Shown one piece after another: positions 59,490 to 61,044 of a stretch of DNA of 61,044 bases. The notes under the pieces were generated by a model. The model had not been told where the DNA came from, made no database searches, and was given only the letters and a program-made list of their open reading frames with translations. The position numbers and the translations under genes are program-made. The stretch spans positions 1 to 61,044 of the forward strand of contig JAGXHP010000039.1 in assembly GCA_024636135.1 (NCBI GenBank). Reading direction: 5' to 3'. The first letter of the stretch is position 1; the number at the start of each line of letters is the position of its first letter. Source of the stretch: Chloroflexota bacterium. Lineage in GTDB: Bacteria; Chloroflexota; Limnocylindria; QHBO01.

Positions 59490-60614
59490 TCACTCGACCT
59501 CGATCAGCTCCGTGGATGTGGTATTGAGGCGAGTGCCACCCGACTCGGTGCATACCACGATGTCCTCGATCCGGGCTCCCCAGCGGCCGGACAGGTAGAT
59601 CCCGGGCTCGATGCTGAAGGCATTGCCGGCGACCAGCGGATCGGGGTTGGACGCCACGAGGTACGGCTCCTCGTGGGTCTCCATGCCGATCCCATGACCG
59701 GTGCGATGGATGAACGCGTCGCCGTACCCGGCGTCATCGATGATCCGGCGTGCCGTGGCGTCGATCTCGCTGCACGCCACGCCGGGCTGCACCGCAAGGC
59801 ACGCGGCGGCCTGCGCCTCGCGGAGCACGCCATACAGCGCGGCGACCTCGGCTGGCGGCTCCCCCACGAACGCGGTGCGTGACGTATCGCTGGCGTAGCC
59901 CGCGCGGCTTCCACCGATATCGAGCACGATCGCGTCCCCGGGTTCGATCATGCGGCTTCCCGGGACGTGGTGGGGGCTGGCCGAGTTCGGTCCGGATGCC
60001 ACGATCGCGAAACCCGCCGCCTCGTGGCCCGCCTCGATGAGCAGCTCGCGGATCCGCCTGCTGACGTCGATCTCGGTCCGACCCGACAGCCGCTCGGAGG
60101 TGATTGCCGACATGGCGGCGTCCGCCGCCGCCGCGGCCGCGCCAAGGCGCTCGACCTCGTCGGCGTCCTTGATCCGGCGCATGGCGCTCATCGCCGGCCC
60201 GGCCTCGACGAGCTCGGCGGGATCGAGCGCGGCTCGCAGGCGAAGGACGAACCTTGCCCACATCTGATCCTGCAGGCCGACGCGCAGTGCGCCGTCGAGA
60301 TACTGGCGGACCAGCCGGATCGGGTCATCCGTCTCGTCCCAGGGGATCAGCTCCACCTCGTCGGCCAGCTCCCCCAGCTCGTGTCGCGCCAAAGGCTCCT
60401 CGAGCCGGGGCAGGATCAGGGTCACCTCGCCCTCGGCCGGTACCACCAGGCATGTCAGGCGTTCGAGCGCGGGAGCCCCGTACCCGAGCAGGTAGGCGTA
60501 ATCGGGCGACGGCGTGATGAGCAGCGCATCAAGCCCGCGATCACGGGCCGCGGCAGCCGCTCCTGCCAGCCGTCGCCGATGCGTCGCGGGCGTGAACTCA
60601 GCCGAAGGGGTCAT
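59490..60614 (-). CDS. M24-family Xaa-Pro peptidase
   Basis: A 374-residue pita-bread metallopeptidase. The N-terminal creatinase-like domain fills about 15-140 (RGLDALLITPSPDYAYLLGY). The catalytic domain has metal ligands Asp in DAIVLDIGGSRAGY, Asp in YASDTSRTAFV, His in IHRTGHGIGMETHEEPY, Glu in NAFSIEPGIYL and Glu in GARIEDIVVC. The HRTGHGIGMETHE motif is typical of Xaa-Pro dipeptidases and aminopeptidase P relatives. It probably removes residues before proline in the cytoplasm. The ATG follows a TAGGCT box by 6 nt. An M20 peptidase lies close by. Confidence 0.93.
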   Translation of the reverse strand: MTPSAEFTPATHRRRLAGAAAAARDRGLDALLITPSPDYAYLLGYGAPALERLTCLVVPAEGEVTLILPRLEEPLARHELGELADEVELIPWDETDDPIRLVRQYLDGALRVGLQDQMWARFVLRLRAALDPAELVEAGPAMSAMRRIKDADEVERLGAAAAAADAAMSAITSERLSGRTEIDVSRRIRELLIEAGHEAAGFAIVASGPNSASPHHVPGSRMIEPGDAIVLDIGGSRAGYASDTSRTAFVGEPPAEVAALYGVLREAQAAACLAVQPGVACSEIDATARRIIDDAGYGDAFIHRTGHGIGMETHEEPYLVASNPDPLVAGNAFSIEPGIYLSGRWGARIEDIVVCTESGGTRLNTTSTELIEVE

Positions 60615-60620
60615 GACCGA

Positions 60621-60626
60621 AGCCTA
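60621..60626 (-). promoter_or_regulatory. Probable -10 box (TAGGCT) of M24 gene
   Basis: TAGGCT on the minus strand ends 6 nt before the ATG at 60614. Apart from this box, the 185-bp gap to the next gene shows nothing recognisable. Confidence 0.45.
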
Positions 60627-60799
60627 ACCGAATGAGGGCATTGCAAACGGTACTCCGACGGCCTGATGCTGGAGACGGCCTGCCGTGCGCGGCACGCCGT
60701 GAAGCGCGCCATGGACCTTTGGATGTTCGCCATCACGCCAGCCATTCGCGCGCCGCTGCGGCCAGCGCGGTCCGCCGTGGCATGTCGACGAGTCGATCG

Positions 60800-61044
60800 T
60801 CAGCTGCTGACCGCTTCGACCACGCGCAGCGCCACTTCGCTGCTCACGCCGTCGCGAATTCGCCAGGCGCGCAGCGCCGTCGGCGCATCGGCATCGCGGT
60901 CGACGAGCGTCGCGAGAACGTAGAACGCCTCGGGGTACTGTGCCGTGCGGCGGTCGGTGGCCGACGGCACCGCCGGCGAGGCCGTGTGCGAGTGGAAGAT
61001 CGCGACGAGGTCCTCTCCCGCATCCTCGATTCCGAACACGATCC
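60800..61044 (-). CDS. JAMM/MPN-type metalloprotease (M67), C-terminal part
   Basis: The gene runs in from the right edge; about 81 residues are visible and the start is outside. FHSHTASPAVPSATD carries the full JAMM motif H-x-H-x7-S-x2-D, which binds the catalytic zinc. It is followed by YPEAFYVLATLVDRDADAP and a short C-terminal strand, as in prokaryotic M67 proteases. In mycobacteria the homologue releases cysteine from the sulfur carrier CysO, next to a cysteine synthase. Whether a ThiS/MoaD-type carrier and cysM lie beyond the window cannot be seen here. Confidence 0.85.
   Translation of the reverse strand, partial: IVFGIEDAGEDLVAIFHSHTASPAVPSATDRRTAQYPEAFYVLATLVDRDADAPTALRAWRIRDGVSSEVALRVVEAVSS

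Overview
The window is a compact, very GC-rich chromosomal segment with 58 protein-coding genes that I can support. I see no rRNA, tRNA, CRISPR array, insertion sequence or phage gene. No stretch over about 300 bases lacks a gene; the longest gaps are about 220 bp (14473-14691 and 42626-42854). Several features suggest a high-GC Chloroflexota or an actinobacterium: a fused E2-E1 2-oxoglutarate enzyme without a lipoyl domain, frequent GTG starts, many TAnnnT boxes 6-10 nt before start codons (leaderless transcription), GAF-rich kinases, and a zinc-ribbon/cyclase/ATPase/TPR protein. The last two lean towards Chloroflexota, but the sequence alone does not settle it.

Layout. 0-3.4 kb: DUF421 end, an ion channel with an altered filter, and the pxpABC 5-oxoprolinase operon. 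3.4-8.8 kb: a membrane protein, kgd and thrC. 8.8-21 kb: a signalling block with a 7-GAF/2-PAS histidine kinase, a membrane histidine kinase, two stand-alone receivers and a cyclase-homology/receiver/LuxR fusion, interrupted by a cupredoxin lipoprotein pair and mgtE. 21-32 kb: housekeeping genes (thrB, ABC-F, DMT exporter, aspartokinase, HAD hydrolase, mutY, redoxin-like protein, alcohol dehydrogenase, SseB-like protein, gltX). 32-43 kb: an orphan protein followed by a large cyclase/AAA/TPR regulator, SGNH hydrolase, DUF554, LtrA, asparaginase, bactofilin, MFS, upp and arsC. 43-47 kb: NUDIX, then a coupled mdh-gltA-micro-ORF-MBL operon. 47-52.4 kb: lgt, a cystathionine beta-synthase-like gene, mmsA, a cystathionine gamma-lyase/synthase and a membrane protein on the minus strand. 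52.4-56.7 kb: a small zinc protein, then MFS, PlsC acyltransferase and MFS-cyclic-nucleotide-binding fusion genes. 56.7-61 kb: an NTR-like exported protein, M20 and M24 peptidases, a MerR-type regulator and a JAMM protease cut by the window edge.

How they fit together. Central carbon flow is covered by kgd, mdh and gltA. Threonine synthesis is scattered (aspartokinase, thrB, thrC). The sulfur/propionate group (CBS-like, CGL-like, MmsA) suggests homocysteine-to-cysteine conversion next to propionyl-CoA formation. Two proteins carry class III cyclase domains, one intact and one degenerate, and one transporter carries a cyclic-nucleotide-binding domain, so cyclic-nucleotide signalling is plausible. 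Convergent genes are packed tightly, often overlapping and twice sharing one CTAG as both stop codons.
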